Positions 22,601 through 29,758 are shown, counted from the stretch's first letter. The stretch: DNA of 64,000 nucleotides from Arion vulgaris (GCA_020796225.1 CM036765.1:4916228-4980227); one strand, 5' to 3'. Notes: generated by a model not told the origin, from the letters alone. Translations and numbers: made by a program.

Positions 22601-24568
22601 GAGATCTGATAGAGTGGAGATCGCAAGAGAGAGAGAGAGAGATCTGATAGAGTGGAGATCGCAAGAGAGAGAGATCTGATAGAGTGAATGAGATCTGAAG
22701 AGAGCAGAGAGATCTGATAGAGTGGAGATCCAAGAGAGAGAGAGATCTGATAGAGAGTGGAGATCAGAGAGCAAGAGAGAGATCTGATAGAGTGGAGATC
22801 GCAAAGAGAGAGAAGATCTGATAGAGTGGAGATCACAAGAGAGAGAGAGAGATCTGATAGAGTGGAGATCGCAAGAGAGAGAGATCTGATAGAGTGGAGA
22901 TCGCAAGAGAGAGAGATCTGATAGAGTGGAGATCGCAAGAGAGAGAGATCTGATAGAGTGGAGATCGCAGAGAGAGAGAGATCTGATAGAGTGGAGATCC
23001 GAGAGAGAGAGATCTGATAGAGTGGAGATCCAAGGAAGCGGAAAGAGAGAGATCTGATAGAGTGGAGATCGCAAGAGAGAGAGAGATCTGATAGAGTGGA
23101 GATCGCTAGAGAGAGAGAGATCTGATAGAGTGGAGATCGCAAGAGAGAGAGAGATCTGATAGAGTGGAGATCCAAGAGACGAAGAGAGAGAGATCTGATA
23201 GAGTGGAGATCGCAAGAGAGAGAGAGATCTGATAGAGTGGAGATCGCAGAGAGAGAGAGAGATCTGATAGAGTGGAGATCGCAGAGAGAGAGAGTCTGAT
23301 AGAGTGATCGAGGAGATCGCAAAGAGAGAAAAGATCTGATAGAAGTGAGAGATCGATGAGTGAGCAGAGAGAGAGATCTGATAGAGTGGAGAGATCGAAG
23401 AGAGAGAGAGATCTGATAGAGTGGAGATCGCAGAAGAGAGAGATCTGATAGAGTGGAGATCGCAAGAGAGAGAGAGATCTGATAGAGTGAGAGATCAAAC
23501 GAGAGAAGAGATCTGATAGATGGAGATGGAGAGACGAGAGAGATCTGATAGAGTGGAGATCGCCGAGAGAGAGAGAGATCTGATAGAGTGGAGATCGCAG
23601 AGAGAGAGAGATCTGATAGAGGAGATCGCAGAGAGAGAGATCTGATCGAGTGGAGATCGCGAGAGAGAGAGCGAGATCTGATAGAGTGGAGATCGCGAGA
23701 GAGAGAGAGATCTGATAGAGTGGAGATCGAAAGAGAGAGATCTGATGAGTGGAGATCGCAAGAGAGAAGATCTGATCGAGTGGAGATCGGAGAGAGAAAA
23801 GATCTGATAAAGTTATACTGTATCATGGTAAATTAAGTAAAAATTAAATTAAATTAACCCTTTTTCATACCTCAAGGTGTATTGGGGAAAACGGTGTTAG
23901 GTCCGTATGTATTTTACCATCAGCACATTATTCGTGATGTGGTCAACATTACGCAGCCCGCCTCCACTTCCCAGTACTTTTCTAGTATCCACTTGAGGCT
24001 GGGTCGACCTGAGAGCCAATACAGTCTGAAAAATATTCCATGCTCACTGTAGACTTGAACCCAGACAATGCGCCTAAGAAGTGAGTTCACTAATAACTAT
24101 GCTACTGCGACTCTTTGTAGCATAGTATCAGATTTGTTTATTCATAGAGAAACTATCAGAGCTGAAGTAACTCTGTGATAAGGTCTGTCTGGCAGGGGAC
24201 ACTGATATTAAGGAAAGCAGACCTTCACAGAAAATTCAGTCAGAAGAGTCGACTATCGCACTGACTACATCTAAATTCATAGCTGGCGAACACAAGAAGA
24301 AGAAGAGCTATCCATGCCAAATTTATTTATAATTTGTACGTAAAAATTAATTTTTTTAATATTATTTTTTTTCAGTGACATACAGAGCAAAATAGATCTC
24401 ATACGATTTGAAGGCGGCCTTTATGAATTCTCTGTCAAGATCATTGATCTTGACCCTAAACCCTTTGAGAAGATAAAGACCTACTTTCGCCAGTCATCTG
24501 ACATTGCAAATACGTTTGCAGAAGCTGCTTTCAAAACCTCACAGACAGAAGAAAATAGTTCTAGTTAG
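9869..24568 (+). CDS. IPPK: Inositol-pentakisphosphate 2-kinase, C-terminal seven exons (partial gene)
   Basis: The enzyme uses ATP to phosphorylate the 2-position of InsP5, giving InsP6. Coding exons: 9869-9941, 11983-12074, 14626-14777, 15631-15769, 19276-19387, 20494-20567 and 24376-24568, 835 nt or about 278 residues. Every junction is AG/GT and all phases join in frame to a TAG stop. Seen in order: NKHRMKHALLSL...PQNNLKICKDGKEVYGSD; LVSVFLDLVAEILL; LPQGCVLERIL...LDIEEIFPLYTRL; GPFEDVTWLF; VKRFLVSKTLQDCSIIIAI; EFSVKIIDLDPKPFEKI. These match the order and spacing of the C-terminal part of animal IPPK proteins (about 490 residues) as I remember them. The N-terminal ATP-binding half and the EIKPK-type motif were not found, so the 5-prime exons are probably upstream of the window or missing. 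Introns are stuffed with repeats. No coding frameshift was seen. Identity is confident; function rests on homology. Confidence 0.9.
9942..10340. other. IPPK intron, unassigned
   Basis: Short open frames only. No protein or repeat match recognised. Confidence 0.4.
10351..10412 (-). mobile_element. SINE-2 5-prime end fragment
   Basis: CGCAGTGTTGCTATTCTTTG then CTCCCCTTGTGGCCCGGCAA is the reverse complement of the SINE-2 start. The rest of the element is absent. Confidence 0.65.
10661..10800. repeat. 38-bp tandem repeat
   Basis: About 3.5 copies of CTTTGCATTGATACTCAATC GACAGCAAATTAACCCAC, one internally deleted. Confidence 0.9.
10801..11100. other. IPPK intron, unassigned
   Basis: AT-rich intronic sequence. 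I see nothing in it. Confidence 0.4.
11100..11335 (-). mobile_element. LINE relic, ORF2 C-terminus
   Basis: The minus strand reads MPAKRRRGRPRRRWILDVTD, GLNMTAAEVGHMAYKREKFW and RTVAVVKF. This is the RGRPRxRW...AxDRxxWR-type end of a non-LTR element, different in sequence from LINE-A. Confidence 0.75.
11462..11545 (+). mobile_element. U2-snRNA-like 5-prime segment in a dispersed repeat
   Basis: GTTTTGGCAAAGATCAAGTG TAGT matches the conserved 5-prime region of U2 snRNA (CTTTTGGCTAAGATCAAGTG TAGTATC, from memory) with one or two differences. A TCGCTT upstream also corresponds. Downstream sequence is not U2. Related segments lie inverted at 25.4-26.2 and 27.43 kb. Confidence 0.55.
11802..11906 (+). 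mobile_element. SINE-6 internal fragment
   Basis: TTTACTATCTTCAAAATGAC then CAGAGACCCTTGCTGGTG matches the 40.74-40.81-kb part of the full SINE-6 copy. Confidence 0.6.
11983..12074 (+). CDS. IPPK: IPPK exon
   Basis: The acceptor is GTTTGTTTTCTACAG and the donor GTTGGT. A second possible donor, GTATGT, lies four bases downstream but would break the frame with the next exon. It encodes DGKEVYGSDIRKDLNTILQD then WLPVNTSGRQ and leaves two bases of an Arg codon. Confidence 0.88.
12281..12860. mobile_element. Non-autonomous hAT-like element, 580 bp, with 8-bp target duplication
   Basis: The left end CAGCGTTTCCCAAAGTGGGC and right end (reverse complement CATAGATTCCAAACTTTTTC) are weak inverted ends of hAT type. 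The flanks are identical 8-mers, GTTTAGAG at 12273-12280 and 12861-12868, the 8-bp duplication expected of hAT. There is no transposase. A second element is nested inside at 12396-12536. Another end of the family lies at 29757-29785. Confidence 0.8.
12396..12536. mobile_element. TTAA-flanked MITE (piggyBac-like), nested in the hAT-like element
   Basis: Bounded by TTAA on both sides. Ends are CTCCTTGTGGACCA and, inverted, CTCTTAGTGACCA. Two other copies occur at 27.25 and 28.92 kb. TTAA targets are typical of piggyBac; the superfamily assignment is inference because there is no coding. Confidence 0.7.
13295..13490 (+). mobile_element. LINE relic, ORF2 C-terminus
   Basis: The plus strand reads YGHIKQHECLEK, then KRMRGRTKRWWVQDANDDLR and MTATDASQLLLNRVFRTAV. 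This is the GRxKRWWxxD...A.DRxxWR-type tail of a non-LTR element. Confidence 0.7.
13495..13602. repeat. (TA)n microsatellite
   Basis: Almost pure TA dinucleotides with a short AAAAAA interruption. A smaller (TA)n lies at about 13277-13291. Confidence 0.95.
13780..14220 (-). mobile_element. LINE relic (family of the 32.7-kb copy)
   Basis: Minus-strand text NDQRIPKQTLNWGKRFKK corresponds to NDQRIPKQTLKWDAKGSR on the plus strand at 32.72 kb. A TVCGEKHGKS-like text and a decayed start lie beyond. Confidence 0.6.
14331..14580 (+). mobile_element. SINE-3 copy
   Basis: The head CGCCCGAGTGGTTACCGGGC resembles a tRNA Ser/Leu A-box region. Then TAGAACCACTGTTACCTGCC, CATGTCATAAGAGACGAC and a CGCAAAGAAGAAAAA tail. 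It ends about 45 bp before an IPPK exon. Confidence 0.8.
14626..14777 (+). CDS. IPPK: IPPK exon
   Basis: The acceptor is TTTTATTTTGTTGCAG and the donor GTAGGT. It encodes LVSVFLDLVAEILLSTSDN, a Ser/Gln-rich stretch, and FVHYED. The helix LVxVxxxLVAxILL matches the family. It ends with one base of an Ala codon. Confidence 0.88.
14888..15066 (+). mobile_element. SINE-4 copy
   Basis: GAATGGATTAGAGCA with B-box-like GGGTTCCATCCCC, then GCAACTGCACTAGCCATG and CATTAAATTTCTCAGGCTCA. The same order occurs at 15.33, 28.49 and 42.76 kb. Confidence 0.7.
15071..15322 (-). mobile_element. SINE-2 copy
   Basis: Starts with a (TTC)n tail complement, passes ATTGTGCCAGTTATGCGCCT and ends CTCCCCTTGTGGGCCCCGAC. 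It lies directly between two SINE-4 copies. Confidence 0.8.
15334..15545 (+). mobile_element. SINE-4 copy
   Basis: GTCTGGATAAATGGAATAG with a clear B-box, GGGTTTGATCCCTGG. It shares ACCTGAAAAGTTCATAGCAA and ATCAGGCTCATGTCTCCCCT with the other copies. It ends about 85 bp before an IPPK exon. Confidence 0.7.
15631..15769 (+). CDS. IPPK: IPPK exon, donor duplicated in the adjoining satellite
   Basis: The acceptor is GAATATTTTGTTTCAG and the donor GTGACT. It encodes AISQELPQGCVLERILGLQT, LDELDIEEIFPLYTRLQAKL and DQDPNL plus two bases of Trp. The donor is the first base of the roughly 94-bp satellite, whose later units repeat CTTGGTGACTTTCTATTTAT, including this splice site. Confidence 0.9.
15770..18757. 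repeat. Intronic satellite, about 32 units of about 94 bp, starting at the IPPK splice donor
   Basis: The unit is GTGACTTTCTATTTATTTGT, CACTAGTTCTCACTTCTCTC, TTGTGTTTTTGTTAATCCTT, GTTGGGGCAATAGTGATGAG and TTTTGAATATCTTG. Copies differ mainly in T-run length, CAATAG/CATAG, GGGG/GAGG and GATGAG/GATCAG. Unit 1 begins at the first intron base. Each later unit repeats CTTG|GTGACT, a copy of the donor context. Variant combinations (for example GAGGCATAGTGATCAG with CTTGCTGAC near 17.6-17.9 kb) recur together, showing amplification of multi-unit blocks. Confidence 0.97.
18760..18890 (-). mobile_element. SINE-6 fragment
   Basis: TTACGCAGGAAATTCTCAGC then CATAGCACCATCGAGGGTCC matches the TTACACAGGAAGATCTCAG / GCACCAGCGAGGGCCCCGAT part of the 19.48-kb copy. 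Confidence 0.6.
18897..19146 (+). mobile_element. SINE-2 copy
   Basis: Complete from GTTGCCAGGCTCCACAGG through GAGCAAAGAATAGTAACACT to the GAAGAAGAAG tail. It sits in the intron just upstream of an IPPK exon. Confidence 0.85.
19276..19387 (+). CDS. IPPK: IPPK exon
   Basis: The acceptor is GCTTATTGTCTGCAG and the donor GTTAGT. It encodes (W)NKWCFNGPFEDVTWLFGSKG, then NQLDDLNPDSDEYAVLK, ending in phase 0. An alternative AG 33 bases upstream (CCAACCTGCAG) preserves the frame and could lengthen the exon by 11 codons. Confidence 0.85.
19477..19800 (-). mobile_element. SINE-6 copy, head truncated
   Basis: GATTGATAGGACCATCATCA, TTGCACTTTGGTAAGTAACC, TCTTTCTTACACAGGAAGAT and AACTGCCCTTCTCAATTTTG follow the reverse order of the 40.49-kb copy. 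Confidence 0.7.
19803..20095 (+). mobile_element. SINE-7 copy
   Basis: Starts AGCAGTAGCATAGTTGTTGG, with B-box-like GGTCTGGATTCAATTC. It continues GTGCGTGGAATATTTTTCTG and a CGTGATGATGACTACATCAC segment. An inverted copy lies at 23.86-24.12 kb in the next intron. Confidence 0.65.
20095..20415 (-). mobile_element. LINE relic, after the RT domain
   Basis: The minus strand reads RKIIMTEMKCLRGAAGVTIR, DKIRNEEIIRRLDVKPVM and a WFGH-like region (MVWTPDKNA). This is the EMKCLRxxxGVTxRDxxRN signature of non-LTR reverse transcriptases. Confidence 0.75.
20494..20567 (+). CDS. IPPK: IPPK exon
   Basis: The acceptor is TTTTTATAATTTCAG and the donor a consensus GTAAGT. It encodes VKRFLVSKTLQDCSIIIAIK then PVVKR. 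The KDCSIMIAL-like core is one of the family's most conserved C-terminal blocks. Confidence 0.9.
20847..20962. repeat. 17-bp tandem repeat
   Basis: About seven near-perfect copies of TTATTTTATTATATAAC in the last IPPK intron. Confidence 0.95.
20965..21965 (+). mobile_element. LINE-A relic with degraded RT active site
   Basis: The frame at 21004-21285 reads LLFITCIDKIYKIANTSEGN and YFLFSNNQAIISTREEQLQQ. This is the post-fingers and catalytic region of a non-LTR RT, where LLYADDQxxI would be expected; FSNN has replaced the YADD type. Downstream come decayed text like that at 29.49 and 33.5 kb, IKWFDHISRLPTDSVPQRAM and the LINE-A tail at 21.91 kb. It is inactive. Confidence 0.8.
21970..23815. 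repeat. About 30-bp GA/GATC satellite
   Basis: About 60 units of GATCTGATAGAGTGGAGATC followed by GCAAGAGAGAGA with a variable (GA)n. Each unit has two GATC sites. Minus-strand open frames up to 456 residues (LRSPLYQISLSL repeats) come from the repeat and change frame with the GA length, so they are not genes. It starts right at the LINE-A tail. Confidence 0.96.
23860..24122 (-). mobile_element. SINE-7 copy
   Basis: The minus strand runs GAGTCGCAGTAGCATAGTTA, TTAGTGAACTCACTTCTTAG, TCTGGGTTCAAGTCTACAGT (B-box), then ATGGAATATTTTTCAGACTG. It is the inverted counterpart of the 19.80-kb copy. Confidence 0.65.
24376..24568 (+). CDS. IPPK: IPPK terminal coding exon
   Basis: The acceptor is ATTTTTTTTCAG. 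It encodes (S)DIQSKIDLIRFEGGLYEF, then SVKIIDLDPKPFEKIKTYFR, QSSDIANTF and a Ser/Glu-rich end before TAG. The DLDxKPxxKIxxY block is the expected C-terminal inositol-phosphate-side motif of the family. Confidence 0.9.
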
Positions 24569-25245
24569 TGATCTTCATGGATGTTTGAAGTAGGGAAGTG
24601 ATTTATTGAGTGGTTTCCCTTGCCGTTATCTATAATTAGTCTTGAAATAATACAACAAAGAAGGAAGGTGGTTTTATGAAGTTCACGGAGCAAGTATCGC
24701 TGATCTCCAACCTGACCCATAGGTGCACAGTGTTATTTAGCAGATAGTGAAGGCTATGCATGCTGATAGTTCCAGTATCATGCCGGTTATACACACATTT
24801 ATAAAATACAATCAAATCGACTTTGTAGCAAAATTTTTTATTCAAAAACATGACACTTTGAAATTAAAAATGACCCATATGTGCACAGTGTCATTTAGCA
24901 GATTGTGAAAGCTATACATTTTGATAGTTCCCATATCATTCTTGTTATACATACATTTATAAAATATAACAAAATCAACTTTGTGACAAAATTCTTCAAA
25001 AATATGACATGAAATTACAAAAATTGCTCAAGATTAAATCTATGTACAAATCTGATTCTTCTTCTTCACACAGTACTATATTGTTCTATTTCTAACTTCT
25101 TGTGACTTACCTGTTCAAACTTATTACTTTACACATGTGTAGTTGTGTTTCATATAAGTCTTTTCTCCCCTTTTGAAAAGTACAAACTGTCTTGTTTCAT
25201 GTCTTCTTTCATATTTAATGTTTTCATAAATGTTCATTTTTTAAA
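24569..25245. other. IPPK 3-prime flank with a 155-bp tandem duplication
   Basis: No canonical AATAAA was noted just after the stop, so the end of the transcript is not defined. 24713-24855 and 24870-25012 are diverged copies of one segment (GACCCATAGGTGCACAGTGT ... AAATTTTTTATTCAAAAACA). Confidence 0.55.
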
Positions 25246-25249
25246 TTAT

Positions 25250-26245
25250 TTGGCACTGCTCGGAAGTGTTTACATATGGGAACTCTATGATTTTTATGTT
25301 CTGGAGGTGTATCACATCCTTTTTTAGGAGGAGGATGCTTAGAAATCTTAATGAATGTGAAAGTTGGCTAGTGAGATTTTGGATTGATGAAGCTCCCACT
25401 TTCTGGCTGAGATAGAAAATGATACCACACTTTGATCTTTTTTTATATATTTTTTTATATAGCACTGCTCGGAAGTGCTTACATAGGGAACACTATGAGT
25501 AAGTTGTTAGCATCTTATTTTTCGAGGAGGTTGCTCGAAATTTTAATGAGTATACCATTTAACTAGTGAGATATTGAATCGATGAAAGTCCACACTTTCT
25601 GGCTGAGATAAAAAAATGATACTACACTTGATTTTATTTTATTTTGGCACTGCTCGGAAGTGCTTACACAGGGAGACTCTATGAGTATGTTTTGAGTGTA
25701 TTATCCTTTCGGGAGGATGCTTAGAAATGTTTATAAATGTCAAGTTGATTAGTGACATTTGGGATTGAAGAAAGCTCCACATTTTCTGGCCGAGATCAAA
25801 AATAATACTACATTGACATTTTTTTTTCAAATTGGGCCCTATACGACAGTGCCTCATTGGGTGGACCCATAAGTGAGAGACAGTAAGCTTCATATGTCTG
25901 GAGAGAGCTGCTTTGTGCTTGTTTATTGTGTATCAGTGTGAGATTTGATTGAATGCACCTACCTTCTGGCAGAGATCAAGCGTTAAGCACATCATTATGA
26001 TCTTAGCCAAAAGGCAGAATGAAAATAAATGAAATTCAAGTTTTTTTGGCCCTACCGGCAGTGTCGCAACAAATGGACCCAGTACAGTTGAACGAGTGCG
26101 CTCCGAGTATCTCATCCTTTAGAAATGATCCACTTGAAGCTTGTAATAGTGTATTAGAGTGTATCTATTGACATTTAGGAAGACTCCCACCCTCTGGCCT
26201 CGATCAAGCGTTGGGCACTACACTTTGATTTTAGCATCCAAACCA
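25250..26245 (-). repeat. Five diverged about 200-bp tandem units with an inverted U2-snRNA-like segment
   Basis: Each unit contains GGCACTGCTCGGAAGTGCTT-like sequence, a GGAGGATGCTTAGAAAT-like stretch, and a CTTTCTGGCTGAGAT...ACACTTTGATCTT block. The fourth carries TGATCTTAGCCAAAAGGC at 25998-26015. Its reverse complement is identical to an 18-nt stretch of the U2 snRNA 5-prime region as I remember it. Units begin near 25.25, 25.46, 25.65, 25.84 and 26.05 kb. Confidence 0.6.
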
Positions 26246-26249
26246 AGAT

Positions 26250-26925
26250 ATTTGTGCATTTTAAATCAACAGTTATGGACAGTTTGTTGTTTTTGTTTGT
26301 TTATGTAGGGGATTAAAGCCTCTTTATACCAAAGCACGCTGCCTTCAACCTAAGGACAAACCTTTTATTGGTTATATCAGAGCATGTAGACCAACAAACA
26401 TGAAAAATAAATTATTTTTTTTTAAATCAGTGTTGGGCCTTACTTGCTTGTCCTGCAGCAGGTGGTACCCAGTTACACTCTAAACGTGTAATCCAGCACA
26501 TGAGAACAAATAGTTCTTTTTATCAAATAATCATTTTTTGTTTCACTTATTTGATTCTTACAAATAAAGTGAATGAAATTTCTTCTGAACCGGCACGGAC
26601 ACATGCAACTTTTTTTTTATCATTTGTTGCTAGTTTTTGGATTTTTTTTTAAACAACAGTTACCAAATAATAATCTCAAATGTATATATTGTTATAGTTA
26701 TATATAAATAAAAAAACTGTATATATATGTGTGGACATTAATTTGTTTATAGATAATATATATGTGTGTGTGTGTACACATTAATTTGTGTAATTGGGAT
26801 AATGCAGGGATTTGTACACAAGAACATACAAAATAAATTAACATTATTAAAATAATCATCATGATATTTAATCCTCTTGAATTGTGAATAATTATTTCAA
26901 GAATTTATCTCCCTTGTTCTGTCTG
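26250..26925. other. AT-rich sequence with an R8 repeat copy
   Basis: R8 at about 26298-26420 (CTTCAACCTAAGGACAAACC, GGTTATATCAGAGCATGTAG, ACCAACAAACATGAA) recurs at 61.67 kb and, inverted, at 28.84 and 29.1 kb. The rest is AT-rich with short TG/TA runs. Confidence 0.5.
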
Positions 26926-26929
26926 ATAA

Positions 26930-27130
26930 CTGTGTAAGATAATTACATGTGGGCGTCTGTAGCTTTAGAGGTAGTGAGCTCAATCACAACTCAAGTGTTT
27001 CAGTTTGGAATATCTTCATTGCGCTGCGTACATGTCCATAGGTGCTCCGATCTCCTCAATATCCCCAACAGTGAATGACTACCAGTTCGATTTTGATTGA
27101 TGACTCATATACGTGTTGTGCTGAATAAAT
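26930..27130 (+). mobile_element. Possible tRNA-like SINE
   Basis: GTAGCTTTAGAGGTAGTGAG with TTTCAGTTTGGAAT spaced like A and B boxes. No second copy was seen in the window, so this is tentative. Confidence 0.3.
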
Positions 27131-27252
27131 AAACTTGCAATTTTTTTTTTTTGGGGACCCTAGAAAATATCGCAATGAGTGGAATTAATATAATTGAACG
27201 TGTAAACCCCGAGTGTCATCAATTTTTTTAATGAGAACGCTCAGAGAGTTTG

Positions 27253-27394
27253 TTTAGCTCTTAGTAGACCAGGGCAAAAGCCATGTTTTTACACTCATTT
27301 ATTTTAGAATTAAAAAGGCCCTTTAGTGTGGCTCCTGGTAAAAAGGTGTCCAAGCCAAGCCATGTAGTGTGACGTTTGGTCCACAAGGAGTTAA
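27253..27394. mobile_element. TTAA-type MITE copy (reverse orientation)
   Basis: Ends GCTCTTAGTAGACC and GGTCCACAAGGAG followed by TTAA. It is related along its length to 12396-12536; the left target is degraded to TTTA. Confidence 0.65.
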
Positions 27395-27424
27395 GATGTT
27401 TTATTGTGCCATTTGGCTTTTTTT

Positions 27425-27495
27425 AGGCTCCACCCTTTGCCACGATCAAGTGGGTACTACACTTTGATCTTAGATAAAAGTCTGAGAAGCACATT
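27425..27495 (-). mobile_element. U2-snRNA-like segment
   Basis: The reverse complement reads GCTTCTCAGACTTTTATCTA then AGATCAAAGTGTAGTA. U2 snRNA begins with a GCTTCTCGGCCTTTTGGCTA AGATCAAGTGTAGTATC-like sequence (from memory). The following bases are not U2. Confidence 0.55.
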
Positions 27496-27642
27496 CAATC
27501 TAATTTGATTCTATTTTCTATTTAAAAAGCAAGAGATTTTGTGCAGTGACTGCTGACTTTTGTATGCATATTTAATTGATGATGAATGTTAACTGTATAC
27601 TTGTGACAGAAGTTAAATATCATTTCCTTACATTCCACAATA

Positions 27643-27882
27643 TCTTCTTCTTGACGCTCCATGTCGACCACTTGTTAAACCACTTGTTATGATTTGTGTA
27701 TGTTCTGAGCTTAAGAGCGATTGTATGTTGTGTCAGCTATGTACCTACAAGTAGGCCAGCACATCCGATTTCAGAATGCTTTTTATTTACTAGGGTAGCT
27801 TTCCTAGGCTTCTACCTCAGTCGCTTCTTATGACATGCATTGTAGGTTGCAGTGTTACTATTCTTTGCTTCCCATCAGACCT
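27643..27882 (-). mobile_element. SINE-2 copy
   Basis: From the TTCTTCTTGACGCTCCATGT tail complement to GCAGTGTTACTATTCTTTGC. All core blocks are present. Confidence 0.85.
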
Positions 27883-27884
27883 CA

Positions 27885-28370
27885 TCAATACATGAGCAAT
27901 TCTACAATATTAAATTGGTTATTTTGTAGTAGCGTTTTGTTAGTATCTCATTCTTTCTCTCCCCTTTCACACCCCATCCCCTCCCTATAGGTTGGGTTGC
28001 ATCTGTACACAAAATGATCATATATTTAAAATCATAATTCGAAATTTTTCTTCATTTCTTTTACCTCCCTGAATACCAGGGAGATAAGACACACCATTGA
28101 CTCATTTATCTACTGATTTTTGTTTCGATTATTGTCTATGTGAGCAACAAAAAGCAAAGACATCTCTAGACTACAATTTAGATCAGAATTTTGTTCTTGG
28201 TATTAACATACTTTAATCGATCCAAATATTATATTATGCCTCACCTGCTGAATTTTAAAATGAGAAACAATCAAAGTAGAGAACTGGCGACCTCATCTCC
28301 AAATGAAAGGCTTTTTACAATGATACAAATCCAACTTCAGACAAATTCAACTACATAGAACCACACACAC
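27885..28370. other. Unassigned sequence
   Basis: I see no protein similarity and no match to the other repeat families. Confidence 0.4.
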
Positions 28371-28374
28371 AATA

Positions 28375-28490
28375 CTAGTACAGAGTCCTTCTCAGGACTA
28401 CACCCAGATCAACACCAAAAGTCCTTTTCAGGGCTGCATCCAGATCAACACCAAAAGTCCTTTTCACGGCTGCATCCAGATCAACGAGGA
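28375..28490. repeat. 36-bp minisatellite, split by a SINE
   Basis: Three units with AAAAGTCCTTTTCAGGGCTG CATCCAGATCAACACC. Two more related units occur at about 28715-28775, beyond the SINE-4 insertion, so the array was interrupted. Confidence 0.85.
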
Positions 28491-28493
28491 GTT

Positions 28494-28715
28494 TCTGGAC
28501 AAATGGATTAGAGCGCAGCTCCCATGCTGGAGACATGTGTTCAATCCACGGTAAGGCCAAGGATTTTTGTCTGTGAGGGGCTTAAAAGAAAACTCCTAAC
28601 CCGAACAGCTTTGCAGCGACTGCACTAGCCATGCGGCCATTAAATTCCTCAGACACATACACTGCCCTAAAATAAGATATTACAATCAGTAGTGAGAGTT
28701 TTTTTATTTTTGTAC
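28494..28715 (+). mobile_element. SINE-4 copy inserted into the 36-bp array
   Basis: GGATTAGAGCGCAGCTCCCA, GTTCAATCCACGG (B-box-like), TGCACTAGCCATGCGGCCAT and CATTAAATTCCTCAG. It is flanked on both sides by units of the same minisatellite. Confidence 0.7.
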
Positions 28716-28834
28716 CCAGATCATCATCAAAAGTCCTTTTCAGGGCTGCATCCAGATCAACACCATAAGTCCGTCTTAGGACCTTGCACAACACTCAACA
28801 GTCCTTTTTAGGACTAGTCACATTGTCGCACCAT

Positions 28835-29265
28835 GAAAAGGCCAATAAGCCTGATATAACCCAAAAAAGGGAAATCTGTCTTAGGTTGAAAGAGCCATTT
28901 CTCAGCCACAAAGAGGCGTAGCTCCTAGTGGACCAAATGCTACACCACCTGGCCTTAGCTTGGATGCCTTTTTACCAGAAGCAACACTAAAGGGGATTTT
29001 TATTCTAAAACAAATGGCTTGTAAAAACATAGCTTTTGACCTGGTCTACTAATAGTTAATCCACCATCTAAAAACAAACAAGGCAAACTCCATATACACT
29101 CCCATGATATAACTAAAACAAGATTCTATCTTAGGTTGAATGTGCAGTGTCTCAACCACATAAAGGCTTAATCCACCATCTAAAAAACAAAACAAGCTTC
29201 ATGTACACACCCCTTGATATAACTAAAATAAGATTCTTTCTTAGGTTGAAAGGGTGTGCATTAGC
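28835..29265. repeat. R8 repeat fragments (inverted)
   Basis: Three copies of a TCTTAGGTTGAAAG-type segment with CCTGATATAACC / GATATAACTAAAA context surround the MITE. They are reverse complements of the 26.3- and 61.7-kb R8 copies. Confidence 0.5.
28917..29059. mobile_element. TTAA-type MITE copy
   Basis: GCTCCTAGTGGACCAAATGC at one end and CTGGTCTACTAATAGTTAA at the other. Internal text (TTTTTACCAGAAGCAACACT) matches the 12.4- and 27.3-kb copies. Confidence 0.65.
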
Positions 29266-29269
29266 TAAA

Positions 29270-29476
29270 GATGCTTTTTTTCCGATCCAGAAGAACTTGA
29301 GCTGAAAGCTCTTGACTCGTGTCATGGACATCGTAACCCTTGGCTCGGTGCCACGAACACCGTAAATCTGGGGAACCTGTAGCTTTTCTGCCAGTCCGTG
29401 GAGTTGAACCACACTTACAGAGGACTAGTCACCCGTAGTCCAACGCGCTACGAACACGCTGGGCACGCGGGCAAAA
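29270..29476 (-). mobile_element. SINE-5 copy (tRNA-headed)
   Basis: Reverse complement: GCGTGTTCGTAGCGCGTTGG, ACTACGGGTGACTAGTCCTC, then B-box-like TGTGGTTCAACTCCACGG. A body containing a GGTGTTCGTGGCACCGAG segment follows. A second copy is at 49.75 kb, same orientation. Confidence 0.75.
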
Positions 29477-29484
29477 GATGCTTT

Positions 29485-29758
29485 AAATCACCTACATAAT
29501 ATAGTATTATACAACACAATTATTTCTCCCATCATTATACTATCAGTTCCAAACCTGGATGCTGACATCAAATGAGAAAATAAAACTAGTCACAACAGAG
29601 ATGACATGTTAACCCAAAGTGCTGAAGTAACAAGAGACTGGTTTAGTAATAAAGACATCAGGTAAAGGTAAAAAAGATACAACATCAGTACTGAGCTTCA
29701 TCAATAAACAACAAATTAAAGGGTTCAGCGACATAAGCAGATTACCAACAGACAATGC
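29485..29758 (+). mobile_element. LINE-A relic
   Basis: Matches 21.59-21.83 kb: ATTATTTCTCCCATCATTAT, CAGTTCCAAACCTG, TACAACATCAGTACTGAGCT, AGCAGATTACCAACAGACA. It stops before the ORF end. Confidence 0.7.

Noticed and set aside
22127..23826. Very long minus-strand open frames (up to 456 codons) of LRSPLYQISLSL repeats
   Set aside because: They are translations of the GA/GATC satellite, change register with each (GA)n length change, and overlap other equally open frames.
29270..29476. Genuine tRNA gene at the SINE-5 head
   Set aside because: A and B box-like motifs are present, but the stem pairing is not maintained and the same body follows in a second copy, so it is a SINE.
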